Origin: an uncultured Lachnospiraceae bacterium
GTDB taxonomy: Bacteria; Bacillota; Clostridia; Lachnospirales; Lachnospiraceae
Assembly (NCBI GenBank): GCA_937920345.1
Contig: CALGVA010000023.1
Span: 1-19,985, forward strand
Reading direction: 5' to 3'
DNA: 19,985 nucleotides
Shown in pieces: positions 1-8,274 of this stretch. Position 1 is the stretch's first letter; every line of letters begins with the position of its first letter. Made by a program: the position numbers and the translations under genes. The notes beneath the pieces were generated by a model. The model saw nothing but the letters and a program-made list of their open reading frames with translations, did no database searches and was not told the DNA's origin.

Positions 1-69
1 TTGTGCAATTTTTATAAACATATGTCAGATGTTAAAATAATTGTTGCAAACCAGCATTTGCAGACAGCT

Positions 70-1797
70 TTATTTCGGCAGATTAAACTTCGCAATCAAT
101 CCATCCAAAGCTGCCGCCTGCGCGGAAAGCTGCTGACTTGTCGCCGAGGACTGCTCCGCGACTGCCGCATTGGTCTGGACAACGTCCGAAATCTGGTTGA
201 CTCCTGCCTCCGCCTCCTGCATTGTCGTCGCCTGGCTTGTCGATATCTCGCTCAGCTCCTTGGAGGAATCCGCAACCTTTCTGATGCCTTCCACTACAGT
301 CTCAATAGATGCCACCGCACGGTCTGCCACCTTGTTACCGTTCTCGATCTCCTGCATAGCGCCTTCGATCAGTGTTCTGGTATCTACCGCCGACTTGCTG
401 CTCTGCTCCGCAAGCTGTCTGATCTGGTCTGCCACAACCGCAAATCCGCGTCCGGCCTCACCGGCCCTTGCCGCCTCAATAGAAGCGTTTAAGGAAAGCA
501 GATTCGTCTGGGAAGCAATGTTCTCGATCTCGGAAATAATATTGCCGATCTTCTGAGACGTCTCATTGATACGGGACATAGCCTCCACCATTTCCCGCAT
601 ATCACTGCTGCTGCGATCTGCCACGTCCGCATATCTCTTCGACTGTCTGTAGGCTTCCTCCGCAGATGCCGCCGCGTTCTTCGAGGCATCGGAGATCGTC
701 GTGATCGTCGCCTGCAGTTCCTCCACCGCACCGGCCTGCTCTGTCGCACCTTCCGCAAGACTCTGCGAACTCTCGGCGAGATTACCCGAACCCGCGGACA
801 CCTGTACAGAAGACTCCTCAATGTAACGTATTGTTTCAATCATAGTATCCCTAAGCTTCTTTAAGGAATCAAAAATCTGTCTGAATTCCCCGGTGTATTT
901 GGAGCCGTCTTTTGATCTGACCGCGAAGTTTGATGTCGCCATCTCTCCTAAAACATAGTCCATATCATATATAATGAAATTCAATGTCCCGGCCATGTCA
1001 TTCGCTGAACTGATGATATCGGCAACCTCATCGTTGGCCTTCACCTCCGGAAACGGACTGGTAAGATCACCCACGGCAAACCCCGCCAGTCTTTCTTTCA
1101 GCTGAACAAGCGGCGTTGAAATATTAAGCGCTATGTAATTCCCCAGACGGATCGACGTCGCAATCGCTATCACAATCACCACTGCAATCACGACAACCAG
1201 CACAGTCGAGACGACCGTCATCATCGAAGAGACACTGTTACCGCGGTCAACCTTGATATCCATGATCGAAACCAGCTGATCATTGATATCTTCATATAAT
1301 GGCATCAGATCGCTCATCGCCATATCCTGTGCCTGCCTTGAAAGTTCGGCGTCCGCATTGGACCCCAGCTCCAGGATCTGGTTGTCCAGTTCCCAGTAAT
1401 CGGGAAGTTTACCGGCAATATTCTGATAAACCTCTTTGTTCGCATCGGTCACCATAAATTTCTCCAGTGCCGCAAAACTTGCTGTAAAATTATCTATGCT
1501 CACGGCGTGCGCCGTTTTCATACTTTCAACTGCTCCAGCCTCATCATAGCCGATACAGCCGCGCAGCGTGGACCTCGTCTCCGCAAAATACGTCATCGCC
1601 TTACCCACATCTCCCTGCGCGAAACCATAATCCTGCAGCGCTCCCGCATAAGTCTTCGTTATAATGATCATTACGATCAGCACCAGTGCCGCCACCAGCG
1701 CCGGCACCCCGGATGCAATCACAAAACCGCGGAACAGCCGTTCCCTGATCCGATACCTGTTTAATCTTTCGTACACCTGGTTTAACTTTTTGAGCAT
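70..1797 (-). CDS. Methyl-accepting chemotaxis protein
   Basis: Transmembrane chemoreceptor that senses a ligand outside the cell and controls CheA/CheW at the cell pole. From the chosen start (575 aa) there is a positively charged N-terminus, a first membrane segment at about residues 22-48, an extracellular four-helix-type sensor region, a second membrane segment near 190-215, a HAMP region (NISTPLVQLKERLAGFAVGD) and a long methyl-accepting coiled coil. The conserved hairpin tip reads SQTNLLSLNASIEAARAGEA followed by GRGFAVVADQIRQLAEQS. The frame is open 26 codons further upstream, but the ATG at 1797 follows a strong AAGGAGG with an 8-nt spacer, so it is preferred. The gene stands alone behind its own promoter. 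The ligand cannot be read from sequence. The family call is firm. Confidence 0.95.
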   Translation of the reverse strand: MLKKLNQVYERLNRYRIRERLFRGFVIASGVPALVAALVLIVMIIITKTYAGALQDYGFAQGDVGKAMTYFAETRSTLRGCIGYDEAGAVESMKTAHAVSIDNFTASFAALEKFMVTDANKEVYQNIAGKLPDYWELDNQILELGSNADAELSRQAQDMAMSDLMPLYEDINDQLVSIMDIKVDRGNSVSSMMTVVSTVLVVVIAVVIVIAIATSIRLGNYIALNISTPLVQLKERLAGFAVGDLTSPFPEVKANDEVADIISSANDMAGTLNFIIYDMDYVLGEMATSNFAVRSKDGSKYTGEFRQIFDSLKKLRDTMIETIRYIEESSVQVSAGSGNLAESSQSLAEGATEQAGAVEELQATITTISDASKNAAASAEEAYRQSKRYADVADRSSSDMREMVEAMSRINETSQKIGNIISEIENIASQTNLLSLNASIEAARAGEAGRGFAVVADQIRQLAEQSSKSAVDTRTLIEGAMQEIENGNKVADRAVASIETVVEGIRKVADSSKELSEISTSQATTMQEAEAGVNQISDVVQTNAAVAEQSSATSQQLSAQAAALDGLIAKFNLPK

Positions 1798-1877
1798 TCC
1801 CCTTACCTCCTTGCACACTGCTTTAAATCTTGTATTGCAACAAACGTCTGCTTCGCAGCCGCTTGTCATCTGCACTG

Positions 1878-1906
1878 ATTATACCACATGTGAAAGTCAA
1901 CTGCAA
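1878..1906 (-). promoter_or_regulatory. Promoter of the chemoreceptor gene
   Basis: On the minus strand TTGCAG, a 17-nt spacer and an exact TATAAT (1878-1883) preceded by TGG (extended -10). It lies about 80 nt upstream of the chemoreceptor ATG and abuts the T-run of the antiporter terminator. Confidence 0.6.
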
Positions 1907-1940
1907 AAAAAACAACGGGAACAGATCAGTTCTGTTCCCG
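1904..1940 (-). terminator. Rho-independent terminator of the antiporter gene
   Basis: Perfect 10-bp stem CGGGAACAGA/TCTGTTCCCG (1916-1925 and 1931-1940) with a 5-nt loop. On the minus strand it is followed by TTG and a run of eight T. It is 57 nt past the antiporter stop codon. Confidence 0.9.
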
Positions 1941-1996
1941 CCGCCAATAAGTCTGTTATATCACTGCCGCCTGCGCCATACACGCATACCTTGCCG

Positions 1997-3616
1997 TTAC
2001 GCCTGCGCGCTCCCTTCGCTTCTGCTCTTGATCACCGCCAGCACCGCTAACAGCAGCACGATTCCCACCGGCAGAGAGATCCACGGACTCTGTGCGAAGC
2101 CTGCCACGATGTATGTGATAAAGGAAATCACCGCCACCACGATTACATAAGGAAGCTGTGTGGACACATGATTCACATGGTCGCACTGCGCACCCGCTGA
2201 CGCCATGATCGTGGTATCGGATATGGGCGAACAGTGATCGCCGCACACCGCTCCTGCCATACAGGCCGAAATGGAAATGATCATAAGCTGCGGGTTCGTG
2301 TTCATAAATACATTTACCACAATCGGGATCAGAATGCCAAATGTTCCCCAGGATGTTCCCGTGGAAAATGCAAGGAAACATGCCACAAGGAAAATGATTG
2401 CCGGCAGGAAATTCATGAATCCTCCCGCACTTTTCTGTACTGCATCCGCAACGAAAACTGCCGCTCCCAGAGAGTCGGTCATGGCCTTTAACGTCCATGC
2501 AAAGGTAAGGATCAAAATAGCTGGTACCATTGCCTTAAAGCCGTCAGGCAGACATTTCATACAGTCCGTAAAGCTCAACACTCTTCTGATCAGATAGATG
2601 ATAATCGTCAGGATCATCGCGCAGATACTGCCCAGCGCAAGACCTACGGAAGCATCGGAATTGGAAAAAGCCTCCACAAACCCGGCGCCGTCAAAAAATC
2701 CGCCTGTGTAGATCATACCAATGACGCAGGATATGATCAGCAGAGCGATGGGAATCAGCAAGTCGATCACTTTGCCCTTCGGATTCACAGGCTCCTGTTC
2801 CTGACCGGAAGCCGCTTGTCCGGTGGAGAACAGATCTCCCTTAAGCGCATTGGCTTCATGGGTTTTCATCGAACCGAAATCCACCTTCATCAGTACGATC
2901 GAGATCATCATAATGATCGTCAGGATTGCGTAGAAGTTATAAGGAATGGCACGGATGAAAATGGAAAATCCGTCTTCCCCCTCCACAAAACCGGAAACAG
3001 CCGCAGCCCATGAGGAGATCGGCGCGATGATGCAGACCGGCGCTGCCGTAGCATCGATCAGATAAGCCAGTTTCGCGCGGGAAACCTTGTGTTCGTCCGT
3101 TACAGGCTTCATAACACTGCCCACAGTCAGACAATTGAAATAGTCGTCAATAAAAATCAACACACCCAGCGCAACAGTTGCCAGCTGCGCACCTGCGCGG
3201 GTCTTGATCTTCTCTTTGGCATAATGCCCGAAAGCGGCCGAGCCGCCGGCACGGTTCATCAGGCTTACCATAGCGCCCAGTATCACAAGAAAAATAAGGA
3301 TACCGACATTATAGCCGTCAGACAGTACAGCCACAAAACCGCCGTTAAAAATATGTGTCAGCGTCCCCTCAAAAGAAAAGCCGGAATAGAACAGTCCGCC
3401 CACCAGAATACCGATGAACAGAGAACTGTAAACCTCCTTCGTGATCAGCGCCAGCACAATAGCTACAACAGGCGGAACCAGCGCCCAGAAAGTCGCGTAC
3501 ATGGAAGGTATATACTCCACTTCTGCCCCTTCCTCTGCCGCCAGTGCGGTGATCGGCAAAAGCACCAGGCACAGAATCAACACGCCGATTCCTCGTAACA
3601 TTTTTTTCTTTTTCAT
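1997..3616 (-). CDS. Na+/H+ antiporter, NhaC family
   Basis: Integral membrane protein of 539 aa that probably exchanges Na+ (or an organic substrate plus ion) for H+. The start MKKKKM is followed by a signal-like hydrophobic stretch ending ALAAEE, then about eleven to twelve hydrophobic segments. Family-typical motifs are IDDYFNCLTVGSVMKPVTD, ATAAPVCIIAPISSWAAAV and, near the C-terminus, STGTSWGTFGILIPI with CGDHCSPISDTTIMASAGA. The last motif is the conserved GDHCSPISDT signature of NhaC-type carriers. A purine-rich AGAAGGACGGAG stands 5 nt before the ATG. It is a single gene with its own promoter and terminator. Members of this family include Na+/H+ and malate-Na+/lactate-H+ antiporters, so the substrate is open. 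Confidence 0.92.
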   Translation of the reverse strand: MKKKKMLRGIGVLILCLVLLPITALAAEEGAEVEYIPSMYATFWALVPPVVAIVLALITKEVYSSLFIGILVGGLFYSGFSFEGTLTHIFNGGFVAVLSDGYNVGILIFLVILGAMVSLMNRAGGSAAFGHYAKEKIKTRAGAQLATVALGVLIFIDDYFNCLTVGSVMKPVTDEHKVSRAKLAYLIDATAAPVCIIAPISSWAAAVSGFVEGEDGFSIFIRAIPYNFYAILTIIMMISIVLMKVDFGSMKTHEANALKGDLFSTGQAASGQEQEPVNPKGKVIDLLIPIALLIISCVIGMIYTGGFFDGAGFVEAFSNSDASVGLALGSICAMILTIIIYLIRRVLSFTDCMKCLPDGFKAMVPAILILTFAWTLKAMTDSLGAAVFVADAVQKSAGGFMNFLPAIIFLVACFLAFSTGTSWGTFGILIPIVVNVFMNTNPQLMIISISACMAGAVCGDHCSPISDTTIMASAGAQCDHVNHVSTQLPYVIVVAVISFITYIVAGFAQSPWISLPVGIVLLLAVLAVIKSRSEGSAQA

Positions 3617-3667
3617 TTTCTCTCCGTCCTTCTATCTTTTTTCTATCGTTTCTCTACTGCCGAAGTA

Positions 3668-3696
3668 AGTATATCACTGCCTTATCCATTAAACAA
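3668..3696 (-). promoter_or_regulatory. Promoter of the antiporter gene
   Basis: Minus strand TTGTTT (3691-3696), 17-nt spacer, TATACT (3668-3673), about 50 nt ahead of the ATG at 3616. Good sigma-A-type match. Confidence 0.65.
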
Positions 3697-3720
3697 GAAA
3701 AATGTAGAAAACCGCTCTGG

Positions 3721-3761
3721 TTATGATAATATTAAAATCATAAGAATCGGGTATCATAGAA
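3721..3761. promoter_or_regulatory. Repeat/dyad upstream of the Y-polymerase gene
   Basis: TTATGAT (3721-3727) and ATCATAA (3737-3743) form a dyad with a 9-bp gap. A second ATCATA(G)A follows at 3753-3760, 16 bp after the first. The element sits in the only space available for the control region of the polymerase operon. It does not resemble the Gram-positive LexA box (CGAAC-N4-GTTCG). The regulator is unknown, and an operator role is inferred from position only. Confidence 0.3.
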
Positions 3762-3802
3762 CCATAGATCACTATTACAGCCGCCTGGAGGTGCCGAAGT
3801 AT

Positions 3803-5335
3803 ATGGAAAATGAACATGTCTATATCGCAATCGACTTAAAGTCCTTCTATGCCTCCGTCGAATGTGTCGAAAGGAAGCTCGATCCCATGGACACAAATCT
3901 GGTGGTAGCCGATGCGTCCAGAACGGAAAAAACCATATGCCTCGCCGTGTCTCCTTCCCTGAAGTCACTCGGCATTTCCGGACGCGCGAGACTGTTTGAG
4001 GTAGTGCAGAGAGTAAAAGAAGTGAACCTTGACCGCAAATCATCTGCGCCCGGTAACCGGTTTACGGGAGAGTCCTGCTATGCAAAGGAGCTGCAGGCGC
4101 ACCCGGATTATGCGGTATCCTACATTACCGCCCCGCCCCGCATGGCCCTCTATATGAAATACAGCGCAAGAATCTATGAGATCTATCTCAAGTATATCGC
4201 ACCGGAAGATATCCATGTGTATTCCATAGACGAGGTGTTTATGGACGTCACTGCGTACCTGCAAACCTATGGGCTCTCCGCCAGGGAACTGACCCGCAAG
4301 ATCATACTGGACGTGCTGGATCAGACAGGTATCACCGCCGCTGCCGGCATCGGCACCAATCTGTATCTGTGCAAGGTTGCCATGGATATCGTGGCCAAGC
4401 ACGTGGAACCTGATGCAAACGGGGTTCGGATCGCAGAACTGGATGAAATGCGCTACAGACAACTTCTGTGGGATCATAAACCTATCACAGACTTCTGGAG
4501 AGTGGGTCGTGGATATGCCAGGAAACTGGCGGAAAACGGCATGTTTACCATGGGAGACATCGCAAAGTGCTCCGTCGGCGACAGCCGGAATTACTATAAT
4601 GAAGACCTGCTGTACGAGTTGTTCGGCATAAACGCAGAGCTTCTGATCGACCATGCATGGGGATGGGAACCCACGACCATCGACCTCATTAAACAGTACA
4701 AGCCCGAAACCAGCTGCTTAAGTTCCGGACAGGTGCTCCAATACCCTTACGACTATCACAAAGCAAAACTGATCGTCAAAGAGATGACCGATCTGCTCGT
4801 TCTGGATCTTGTGGATAAACAGCTGGTCACAGACCAGATCGTTCTCACCATCGGTTATGATATTGATAACCTGACGAATCCTGAAATCAGCAGGAAATAC
4901 AAAGGCGAAGTCACCGTGGACCGCTACGGCAGAAGAACCCCCAGACATGCACACGGCACTGCCAATCTGGACAGGCAGACCTCTTCCACCAGACTGATTA
5001 TGGATGCCGTAATGGATCTGTATGAACGTATCGTCGATCAGCATCTCCTTGTCCGCAGAATCAACGTGACCGCGAATCATCTGGTCCATGAATCCGAGAC
5101 CGGACAAAATGCACACAATACTTATGTCCAGATGGATTTGTTTACGGATTACGCCGCCATGGAAGAACAGCGGCAGCAAAGTGAAACCGCGTTAAAAAAG
5201 GAACGCGCCATACAGGAAGCCGTCCTCTCCGTCAAAAAGAAATACGGAAAAAACGCGATCCTGAAAGGCATGAATCTGGAAGAAGGCGCAACCACTATCG
5301 AAAGAAACCGACAGATCGGAGGGCATAAAGCATAA
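3803..5335 (+). CDS. Y-family translesion DNA polymerase (UmuC/UvrX-like)
   Basis: Error-prone polymerase expected to copy past DNA lesions. With the ATG at 3803 it has 510 aa. The first catalytic motif is YIAIDLKSFYASVE (metal ligand D11). The second is VYSIDEVFMDVT (D143, E144). The palm segment AAGIGTNLYLCKVAMDIVAKH and a helix-hairpin-helix-like stretch (VGRGYARKLAENGMFTMGDI) follow, then a little-finger domain at about 300-430. A GTG at 3791 also opens the frame, but GGAGG at 3787-3791 fits the ATG at 3803 (11-nt spacer), so the ATG is chosen. The stop overlaps the next start as TAATG, so the two genes are probably translationally coupled. Firmicute UvrX-type polymerases paired with YolD proteins are thought to parallel UmuC with UmuD. 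Confidence 0.93.
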   Translation: MENEHVYIAIDLKSFYASVECVERKLDPMDTNLVVADASRTEKTICLAVSPSLKSLGISGRARLFEVVQRVKEVNLDRKSSAPGNRFTGESCYAKELQAHPDYAVSYITAPPRMALYMKYSARIYEIYLKYIAPEDIHVYSIDEVFMDVTAYLQTYGLSARELTRKIILDVLDQTGITAAAGIGTNLYLCKVAMDIVAKHVEPDANGVRIAELDEMRYRQLLWDHKPITDFWRVGRGYARKLAENGMFTMGDIAKCSVGDSRNYYNEDLLYELFGINAELLIDHAWGWEPTTIDLIKQYKPETSCLSSGQVLQYPYDYHKAKLIVKEMTDLLVLDLVDKQLVTDQIVLTIGYDIDNLTNPEISRKYKGEVTVDRYGRRTPRHAHGTANLDRQTSSTRLIMDAVMDLYERIVDQHLLVRRINVTANHLVHESETGQNAHNTYVQMDLFTDYAAMEEQRQQSETALKKERAIQEAVLSVKKKYGKNAILKGMNLEEGATTIERNRQIGGHKA

Positions 5336-5742
5336 TGGGTAACTATGACGATATCATCAACCTGCCGCACCATGTATCCGCCAGACATCCGCAGATGTCC
5401 GCGCTCGACAGAGCCGCACAGTTCTCACCCTTCGCCGCCCTGACCGGACACGATGCGGCAATCGCTGAGACCGCCCGGCTGACAGATGTAAGGGCAGAAC
5501 TGGACGAAACCAGAAAAGAAGATCTGGATCGCAAGCTGCAGATCCTGAGAGATCATCTCTCAACCAGGCCGGAAATCGCAGTCACCTATTTCGTACCCGA
5601 CGCCCATAAAGAGGGCGGCGCCTATCTTCGTGCCATTGGCATCCCGAAAAAACTTGACGATATAGAGCATAAGGTGATCATGCAGAGCGGAACCGTCATT
5701 CCCATGGATGATATATTCGAAATGGAAGGGGCCATCTTCTGA
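5335..5742 (+). CDS. YolD-like family protein, polymerase partner
   Basis: Soluble protein of 135 aa starting in the TAATG overlap with the Y-polymerase gene. GGAGGG lies about 12 nt upstream, inside the polymerase tail. The N-terminal signature NLPHHVSARHPQMSALDRAA followed by QFSPFAALTG is typical of YolD-like proteins encoded beside Y-family polymerases. The C-terminal half (about 75-135) carries the small beta-rich domain with KLDDIEHKVIMQSGTVIPMDD. YolD proteins are considered functional counterparts of UmuD that modulate the polymerase. That role is family knowledge and was not tested here. There is no membrane segment or signal peptide. Confidence 0.85.
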   Translation: MGNYDDIINLPHHVSARHPQMSALDRAAQFSPFAALTGHDAAIAETARLTDVRAELDETRKEDLDRKLQILRDHLSTRPEIAVTYFVPDAHKEGGAYLRAIGIPKKLDDIEHKVIMQSGTVIPMDDIFEMEGAIF

Positions 5743-5758
5743 TCCTGCTCTAAGACCA

Positions 5759-5792
5759 ATGCCCCGCCAGGCAGATCCTCACTGACGGGCAT
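5759..5792. terminator. Possible convergent terminator hairpin
   Basis: Arms ATGCCCCGCCAG (5759-5770) and CTGACGGGCAT (5782-5792) pair over 11 bp with one bulged base and an 11-nt loop, between two convergent genes. One arm lies in the last codons of the exporter-like gene. There is no clear T-run on either strand, so termination is uncertain. Confidence 0.35.
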
Positions 5793-6765
5793 CTTCCCTC
5801 CAGTAGCGCCTGACCTGCTCCTGCGTCAGTGAATCCGCAAATTCTTTCTTCAGCTGCAGAAAATATTTCAGATCCATTAAAATACCATACAGCACTGCCC
5901 GCTCCTCAAACTCCTCCCTGGTCGCGGGAAGCGGAGACTCCTTCATCTGCCCGAGCGCCTTATCCAGTTTCACAAGCAGTTCTTCCGCGTTGTTGGACTC
6001 CCCGAAGGTAACCGCGGTCTCGGCAAACAGCGCCGCCACCTGATCCGTCTGCGGAAAAACCGCGCGGACACTCCTGACCTTCTTATCCATATCCTTAAGA
6101 ACAACCGTCTGCTGCTCCCGCATATTCATATATGCAATGAAATACTGCGATTCCTGAAAAAAAGTATTATTCATATAGGCGAAAGCCTGCTTTCTGCCCG
6201 CCGCAAGGTCCGCCTGCAGCTTATCCAGGAAAATGCCCGTATTCTCCGGCGGCGCCTCCTGCCTGATCCATTGTGACATCTGTGAAAGTACGATTCGAAA
6301 ATCTTCCTCCAGCATATCCTGGGTGGCCCGGATCTCTTTACCTTTTCCCGGCATATAAAGGTTCAAAAGCACGCCGATCCCCGTACCGATAAATAGAAGC
6401 AGCGTCTCATTCCGGATAAACAGAAGCGACATATCCTGTTCCAAAAGATAATGCGTAGCCAGCACGGCATTGACGGAAACCGCCTCCCCGAGACGCAGCG
6501 GGATACAACACGCGATAAAAAGCAGCAGAAAAATGCCATAAGAAAAGACATGGTATCCGAAAAGGTGAAATATGACAAAAGAAAGAACCGTCGCCAGCAA
6601 AAAGGCGGCAATTCTTTTACCGGAAATAACGATCGTCTCCCGTGAAGTGTCCTGTATCGTCAGAAGTGTTATGATTCCTGCCGCCGTGCTGTAGCCAAGC
6701 CCCAGCATATCGGCAATAAAGATGGCTGTCACGCTTCCTGCGGCAATTTTGATCAATTTCAGCAT
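5779..6765 (-). CDS. Aromatic acid exporter family (ArAE_1-like) membrane protein
   Basis: Membrane protein of 328 aa from the ATG at 6765. The N-terminal half has four to six hydrophobic segments in the FUSC/ArAE pattern. Recognisable pieces are KIAAGSVTAIFIADMLGL, STAAGIITLLTIQDTSRET and GEAVSVNAVLATHYLLEQ. The C-terminal half (about 145-328) is cytoplasmic, helical and charged, resembling the ArAE_1 C-terminal domain, and contains ESQYFIAYMNMREQQ. A GTG 13 codons upstream is open, but the ATG follows AAAGGCGGAG with suitable spacing. Relatives are annotated as exporters of aromatic acids or as DUF939 proteins. The substrate is unknown. A consensus promoter and a leader of about 165 nt lie upstream. 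Confidence 0.85.
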   Translation of the reverse strand: MLKLIKIAAGSVTAIFIADMLGLGYSTAAGIITLLTIQDTSRETIVISGKRIAAFLLATVLSFVIFHLFGYHVFSYGIFLLLFIACCIPLRLGEAVSVNAVLATHYLLEQDMSLLFIRNETLLLFIGTGIGVLLNLYMPGKGKEIRATQDMLEEDFRIVLSQMSQWIRQEAPPENTGIFLDKLQADLAAGRKQAFAYMNNTFFQESQYFIAYMNMREQQTVVLKDMDKKVRSVRAVFPQTDQVAALFAETAVTFGESNNAEELLVKLDKALGQMKESPLPATREEFEERAVLYGILMDLKYFLQLKKEFADSLTQEQVRRYWREDARQ

Positions 6766-6938
6766 AGGCTCCGCCTTTCTTTCAATCAGATGCCGGTTAC
6801 TCACTGCCCTGACTGCGGAATAATCCCGCCAACTGTTGCAGCACCGGTTGTTCCGGCCGCTCTATTGGAAAACTTTATGCGTCGTATTTTCCCGGACTTT
6901 ATGCCGCTCATAGCATATAATACCATGAGTTGCGATAA

Positions 6939-6967
6939 ATTATAACTATGCGCAAATTTGTTGTCAA
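6939..6967 (-). promoter_or_regulatory. Consensus promoter of the exporter-like gene
   Basis: Minus strand exact TTGACA (6962-6967), 17-nt spacer, exact TATAAT (6939-6944). Predicted start of transcription is near 6932, leaving a leader of about 165 nt before the ATG at 6765. Confidence 0.85.
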
Positions 6968-7051
6968 GATATTAACAGAGCCGCCTGCCGCCCCGTCCGG
7001 AAATTATTTCTCCGCAGTTCCCAGACCCCATTATAATTTATAAAAAAGTTC

Positions 7052-7081
7052 TTGCCTCCTGCCCGCAAAAAATAGTAAAAT
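7052..7081 (+). promoter_or_regulatory. Probable promoter of the FlxA-like gene
   Basis: TTGCCT (7052-7057), 18-nt spacer, TAAAAT (7076-7081), about 90 nt ahead of the ATG at 7173. An alternative TATAAT at 7032-7037 has no good -35. No flagellar sigma-D type motif (GCCGATAA) was seen. Confidence 0.4.
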
Positions 7082-7172
7082 ATAGGTAAATCTAGCAACA
7101 AAAAGAAAACACATATAAAAAGATATTATGCGTTGTCTGAAATCATCCTTTAGAGGGGAAGGAGATGATTCT

Positions 7173-8126
7173 ATGGGAATTAGCGGTATAACATCCACAA
7201 ACAGTATGTCCGTCGTACAAATGACTGCTGCAGATCTAAAAGATCAAAAAAGTAAAAGCATTCAAACCGAAATCACAAATGCACAGCAACAGCTGCAGAA
7301 ACTGTCCTCCGCGGAAGACCTGTCAGCTCATGAGAAAATGGCTGAGCAGAAGAAGCTGCAGAAGGAAATATCCGGTCTGAATACAAAGCTGAAACAACAT
7401 CAGGAAGATCTTCGCAGTTCACAGAAACGTGAAATCACGATGGCCAGACTGCGGGAAGATGAGAAACCGACCAAAGAAGACAAATCAGAAAACAGGGTAC
7501 AGGCGGAAGAAGTCTCCGCTGATGCATCGGATAAGAAACCCCTGCCGATGGATAAACAACAAACTGCGCCGTCAGAAGCTGCCGCATCCGGGAATGCCGA
7601 TGGCCGCGTTATTTTAAAGGGTGTTTCACAGCCGGAGCCAAACCGTGACACAGATACGGAAAGAAAACAGGCTGATGAAACCGGCGAAGAAACCGCCGAT
7701 GCCAAAGCAGCCGGAACCCAGGACACGGATGCAGATGAGACTCTGTCCGGCAAAGAAGTGCATGCCATGGTATCCGCAGATTCTTTCCTGCAGCAGGCGG
7801 ACCGTCAGGGAACAGTGGTAACCCGAACCAGGGACGGTATCGCCGTTCTAAAGGGTGAAATAAAGCTGGACGAATTCCGTGACACAGATACGGAAAGAAA
7901 ACAGGCTGAACTCAGAAAAATGGAACAGCGGGAGCAACGGGAAACAAAATTCCAATTCTCACTGTTAGGAAACGCAGGCAATGCAATAAAATCGGCAGCG
8001 GAAACAAATACTTCCGCAGCGGGTCAAACACAAGCCAATGCACTGGATCAGCTGCATGTCAGTGGTTTGAGTCCGTCGCAGGAGGAACAGGCTGCACAAC
8101 AAAGATTTTATGTTTCTATTGTATAA
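7173..8126 (+). CDS. FlxA-like family protein
   Basis: Hydrophilic protein of 317 aa without signal peptide or membrane segment. The start MGISGITSTNSMSVVQMTAA leads into a coiled coil of about 70 residues (QTEITNAQQQLQKLSS to KQHQEDLRSSQKRE), the FlxA-like part. Then come a long acidic low-complexity linker rich in D, E, K and A, and a conserved-looking tail ending EEQAAQQRFYVSIV. The linker carries a duplicated module: VILKGVSQPEPNRDTDTERK and AVLKGEIKLDEFRDTDTERK. AAGGAG stands 8 nt before the ATG. The frame is open 15 codons upstream without a ribosome site. FlxA is linked to flagellar regulons in enterobacteria. The role in Firmicutes is not known, and its flagellar link here is inference. 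Confidence 0.75.
   Translation: MGISGITSTNSMSVVQMTAADLKDQKSKSIQTEITNAQQQLQKLSSAEDLSAHEKMAEQKKLQKEISGLNTKLKQHQEDLRSSQKREITMARLREDEKPTKEDKSENRVQAEEVSADASDKKPLPMDKQQTAPSEAAASGNADGRVILKGVSQPEPNRDTDTERKQADETGEETADAKAAGTQDTDADETLSGKEVHAMVSADSFLQQADRQGTVVTRTRDGIAVLKGEIKLDEFRDTDTERKQAELRKMEQREQRETKFQFSLLGNAGNAIKSAAETNTSAAGQTQANALDQLHVSGLSPSQEEQAAQQRFYVSIV
7643..7909 (+). repeat. Two identical 33-bp in-frame repeats
   Basis: The same 33 bases occur at 7643-7675 and 7877-7909, 234 bp (78 codons) apart and in frame. Both encode RDTDTERKQA. The flanking codons have diverged although the surrounding protein module is recognisably duplicated. Confidence 0.9.
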
Positions 8127-8136
8127 TTGTAATCTG

Positions 8137-8176
8137 GCGGGCAGGCTATGAATATGGCCTGCCCGCTCTCTTTTTT
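8137..8176 (+). terminator. Rho-independent terminator of the FlxA-like gene
   Basis: Perfect 10-bp stem GCGGGCAGGC/GCCTGCCCGC (8137-8146 and 8157-8166), 10-nt loop, then TCTC and six T. Confidence 0.95.
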
Positions 8177-8274
8177 GTGCAAGGATAGAGAGGAAAAAAT
8201 CAGGGATAAGGCCTATATTAATAAAGACAGATCTGTTTCCGTAAAGAACAAGATGTACAGACAGGAGGTATCTC

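Larger units (their letters stand above)
6766..7172. other. Intergenic region between divergent genes
   Basis: About 400 bases without a gene. It holds the consensus promoter and long leader of the exporter-like gene on the minus strand and the weaker promoter of the FlxA-like gene on the plus strand. The leader contains an exact direct repeat ACTTTATGC (6872-6880 and 6896-6904), a GGAAAA/TTTTCC dyad (6867-6872 and 6887-6892) and a CTCAT/ATGAG hairpin close to the predicted transcription start. No riboswitch class was recognised. Confidence 0.6.

Noticed and set aside
1..492. Plus-strand open frame over the chemoreceptor C-terminus
   Set aside because: It is antisense to the methyl-accepting domain, cysteine/arginine-rich and without ribosome site or homology.
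1601..1816. Minus-strand frames nested in the chemoreceptor and antiporter genes
   Set aside because: They are alternate frames of well-supported genes with biased composition and no independent start signals.
3791..3802. GTG at 3791 as start of the Y-polymerase
   Set aside because: There is no ribosome site before it; GGAGG overlaps it and serves the ATG at 3803.
6766..6932. Known riboswitch or T-box in the exporter-like leader
   Set aside because: No T-box sequence or other recognised aptamer core was found; only generic hairpins and a direct repeat.
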